In this document: one piece after another, positions 61,865 through 64,000 of the stretch | Numbering within the stretch: the stretch's first letter is position 1 | How the letters are laid out: each line of letters opens with the position of its first letter | NCBI RefSeq assembly: GCF_038593265.1 | Contig: NZ_CP151979.1 | Location: forward strand, 1,302,001-1,366,000 | DNA from: Ureibacillus sp. FSL W7-1570 | Lineage (GTDB): Bacteria > Bacillota > Bacilli > Bacillales_A > Planococcaceae | Direction of reading: 5' to 3' | DNA: 64,000 nucleotides | Made by a program: the position numbers and the translations under genes | The notes under the pieces: generated by a model | Seen by the model: only the letters and a program-made list of their open reading frames with translations | What the model was told of the DNA's origin: nothing | Databases searched by the model: none

Positions 61865-63418
61865 TTACAATGTTTCAGAAAGGGTTTTGGCTTGCATATG
61901 AAGAAGCAAGTAATCCGGACCGCCGGCTTTGGAGTCTGTACCTGACATGTTGAATCCTCCAAATGGCTGATAACCGACGATGGCTGCTGTACATCCACGG
62001 TTGAAATACAAGTTACCTACATGGAAGTCTTCCGCAGCTTTTTGCAAATGGAAGCGATTATTTGAAATGACAGCGCCTGTCAATCCATAAACCGTGTTGT
62101 TTGCGATTTCAATCGCTTCATCAAAATCTTTCGCTTTCGTCATTGCAAGAACCGGACCAAAGATTTCTTCCTGCATGATGCGAGCGTTTGGATCCACATC
62201 AGCAAAAACTGTCGGATGGATGAAATAACCTTTCGAATCATCATATTGTCCGCCAGCAACTAAGCGGCCTTCTTTTTTACCGATTTCAATGTACTCAGTG
62301 ATTTTCTTGAATGCACCTGCATCGATAACAGGGTTTACATATGTTTCCACGTTTGCAGGATCGCCCACAATAAGTTCATTTGTCAATTCCGCAACACGTT
62401 CAACCACTTTATTGTACGCTTCGTCGCCTACAATGATGGCGCGGGAGCATGCGGAACATTTTTGGCCGCTGAATCCGAAAGCGCTCGCCACGATGGATTG
62501 TGCCGCCAATTCCAAATCCGCGTTTTCCGCATCATCCACAACGATTGAATCTTTACCGCCCATTTCCGCAATCACGCGTTTGAGCCAAATTTGGCCTTCA
62601 TTAACGGCTGCAGCGCGCTGGTTGATGCGAATACCCACATCGCGGGAACCTGTAAAACTGATGAAGCGTGTACGAGGGTGATCCACCAAATAATCGCCCA
62701 CTTCTGAACCAGGGCCAGGAATGTAGTTTACGACACCTGGAGGCATACCCGCTTCTTCAAGAATTTCCATAAACTTATAAGCAATGATTGGCGTTGTGGA
62801 AGCCGGTTTTAATAGCACTGTATTGCCGGTAACCATCGCTGCCACTGTTGTTCCCACCATGATGGCAAACGGGAAGTTCCATGGTGAAATGACAACACCG
62901 ACACCTAATGGAATATATACATATTTATTAATTGTTCCCGGATCTGATTCCACCGGTTTTCCTTTAGCCAACTCCAACATTTGGCGTCCATAGTATTCCA
63001 AGAAATCGATACCTTCTGCAATGTCTGCATCCGCTTGTACCCAAGGCTTAGCCGCTTCTTTTGTCAACCATGCAGACAGTTCAAATTTACGGCGACGTAC
63101 GATGGCTGCGGCTTTGAATAAAACTTCCGCACGGATTACAGGATCGACTTTTTTCCAAGTATTGAACGTTTTATCCGCAATTTGCATCGCTTTTTCAGCG
63201 ATTTCTTTATTCGCTTTTGAAACGCGGCCAACTACTTCTGTTTTATTTGCCGGATTATAAGAAACGATTTTATCTTCCGTTGTTATTCTTTCTCCGCCAA
63301 CAATCAAAGGATAATCCTTACCTAATTCACTTTCCACTTTTTTCAAAGCATCAAGATACTTTTGGCGATTTTCTTCAATTGAAAAATCTGTTAGTGGTTC
63401 ATGTTTGTAGGGAATCAC
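61865..63418 (-). CDS. pruA: 1-pyrroline-5-carboxylate dehydrogenase
   Basis: 517-residue aldehyde dehydrogenase oxidising P5C (glutamate semialdehyde) to glutamate in proline and arginine breakdown; also called rocA. Motifs: [26 protein letters not shown] (NAD loop), [14 protein letters not shown] (catalytic Glu) and [12 protein letters not shown] (catalytic Cys), ending [26 protein letters not shown] as in RocA. The start is the GTG at 63418 with GGAGGAGTAATA just before; the upstream ATG at 63514 would cross the operator region. Confidence 0.95.
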   Translation of the reverse strand: MIPYKHEPLTDFSIEENRQKYLDALKKVESELGKDYPLIVGGERITTEDKIVSYNPANKTEVVGRVSKANKEIAEKAMQIADKTFNTWKKVDPVIRAEVLFKAAAIVRRRKFELSAWLTKEAAKPWVQADADIAEGIDFLEYYGRQMLELAKGKPVESDPGTINKYVYIPLGVGVVISPWNFPFAIMVGTTVAAMVTGNTVLLKPASTTPIIAYKFMEILEEAGMPPGVVNYIPGPGSEVGDYLVDHPRTRFISFTGSRDVGIRINQRAAAVNEGQIWLKRVIAEMGGKDSIVVDDAENADLELAAQSIVASAFGFSGQKCSACSRAIIVGDEAYNKVVERVAELTNELIVGDPANVETYVNPVIDAGAFKKITEYIEIGKKEGRLVAGGQYDDSKGYFIHPTVFADVDPNARIMQEEIFGPVLAMTKAKDFDEAIEIANNTVYGLTGAVISNNRFHLQKAAEDFHVGNLYFNRGCTAAIVGYQPFGGFNMSGTDSKAGGPDYLLLHMQAKTLSETL

Positions 63419-63442
63419 TATTACTCCTCCTTTAAAATTTAT

Positions 63443-63463
63443 AGTGCAAAGAATATTTGCACT
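63443..63463. promoter_or_regulatory. RocR-type palindrome 1
   Basis: AGTGCAAA-N5-TTTGCACT, perfect eight-base arms. It overlaps the -35 of the divergent regulator gene and lies 25 bases before the pruA start codon. Confidence 0.6.
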
Positions 63464-63484
63464 AATTAAATAATCGTATATAAT
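63457..63484 (+). promoter_or_regulatory. Sigma-A promoter of the rocR-like gene
   Basis: TTGCAC (63457-63462), 16-base spacer, TATAAT (63479-63484); leader of about 67 bases. Confidence 0.65.
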
Positions 63485-63488
63485 AATA

Positions 63489-63507
63489 ATGCAAAATATT
63501 GTTGCAT
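63489..63507. promoter_or_regulatory. RocR-type palindrome 2
   Basis: ATGCAA-N7-TTGCAT, sharing the TGCAA...TTGCA core with palindrome 1 about 45 bases away. Together they look like a two-site operator in the divergent promoter. Confidence 0.6.
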
Positions 63508-63557
63508 TTTTCAATATTTATTACAGTATCGTAAAAAATTTTTTTGAGGTGTTATCG

Positions 63558-64000
63558 ATGTCTTTCAATGATGAACAGCTGCTAAAACTATATGAATTCG
63601 CGGTTGAACATGTTTCAGTCGGCATTCATGCGGTAGACGCGGAAGGACGTACAATTTTGTACAATCAAAAAATGAAAGAAATTGAAGGATTTGATATTGA
63701 AGATATTTCCGATCGTTCCATTTTGGAACTTTTTGCATTCCGCTCCAATGACAGTGCCCTGCTCCGTGTTTTAAAAACCGGCATCAAGGAAATGAATGTA
63801 AAACAAACCTATTGGAACAGATATGGGCATGAAATTACTACTATTAATGATACGTACCCGATTTTCGACGGTGAAAAACTCATAGGAGCCATTGAATTCG
63901 CCCGGGACATTACCTCCCTGGAAAAATTGATTTACCAGCCACTGCGCAGATATGGAGAACCATTGACCTTTGACGTCATCACAGCAATATCGGAACCGAT
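63558..64000 (+). CDS. rocR: RocR-like PAS-domain transcriptional activator, 3' end beyond window
   Basis: The first 147 codons are visible. They form a PAS sensory domain (EHVSVGIHAVDAEGRTILYNQKM...) and the stretch NVKQTYWNRYGHEITTINDT, PIFDGEKLIGAIEFARDIT, which align closely with B. subtilis RocR. There RocR is a sigma-54-dependent activator of arginine catabolism responding to ornithine or citrulline. The AAA+ and HTH domains would lie past the right edge, so they are assumed, not seen. ATG at 63558 after GAGGTGTTATC. Divergent from pruA. Confidence 0.85.
   Translation, partial: MSFNDEQLLKLYEFAVEHVSVGIHAVDAEGRTILYNQKMKEIEGFDIEDISDRSILELFAFRSNDSALLRVLKTGIKEMNVKQTYWNRYGHEITTINDTYPIFDGEKLIGAIEFARDITSLEKLIYQPLRRYGEPLTFDVITAISEP

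Noticed and set aside
63443-63507. Sigma-54 promoter from the GC doublets in the palindromes
   Set aside because: The spacing between GC doublets is 13 bases in both, not the 11 required for -24/-12.

Overview
The window comes from a low-GC Gram-positive chromosome of the order Bacillales. Almost every protein has a clear Bacillus subtilis counterpart. Gene order follows the B. subtilis ytpT-ytpR-ytpQ-ytoP-ytnP-trmB-pepV-ytzE-ytgP neighbourhood and the metK/pckA/ytmA/ytkD/dps/men neighbourhood. Regulation is also Bacillus-like: an S-box, a leucine T-box, a Zur box and CcpN-type boxes. GTG and TTG starts with strong Shine-Dalgarno sites are common. My guess is the Planococcaceae (Ureibacillus or Lysinibacillus-like), but only an rRNA comparison would settle this.

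Layout. 1-13 kb: the soluble DNA translocase SftA (cut by the left edge), YtpR, YtpQ, a lipoprotein, a DUF84 NTPase, aminopeptidase YtoP, small YtzB, lactonase YtnP, tRNA methyltransferase TrmB, a NERD-like protein, D-amino-acid transaminase, dipeptidase PepV and regulator YtzE. 13-19 kb: an RsuA-type pseudouridine synthase, flippase YtgP, asparagine synthetase and flavoprotein YtfP. 19-24.4 kb: a sulfite reductase and siroheme cluster (cysI, cysJ, yezD, sirB, cobA) behind a structured leader. 24.8-34.3 kb: leuS with a T-box, radical-SAM YtqA with YtqB, an alanine/sodium symporter, a YtpA homologue without its catalytic serine, YtoA, and metK with a SAM riboswitch. 34.5-40 kb: pckA, YtmA, YtkD, Dps, YidD and a Zur-controlled zinc-binding lipoprotein. 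40-46.4 kb: menaquinone genes menF-menD-menH-menB-menE. 46.6-47.6 kb: an M19 dipeptidase.

47.6-56.2 kb is one rRNA/tRNA operon on the minus strand with an unusual plan: 16S, 23S, 19 tRNAs, 5S, 20 tRNAs. The two tRNA blocks are near-identical copies. The block after the 5S matches the B. subtilis rrnB array without tRNA-His. The other copy sits between 23S and 5S. Either a real duplication or an assembly join could explain this.

56.3-64 kb: an EamA transporter, MgtC and CDF membrane proteins, an iron-type alcohol dehydrogenase, and an arginine/proline/glutamate catabolic set (glutamate dehydrogenase, 1-pyrroline-5-carboxylate dehydrogenase, and a divergent RocR-type activator cut by the right edge).

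This is mostly core genome. I see no prophage, insertion sequence, CRISPR array, defence island or biosynthetic cluster, and no clear undescribed system. The points most worth checking are the duplicated tRNA block with displaced 5S, the serine-less YtpA and the leader upstream of cobA.
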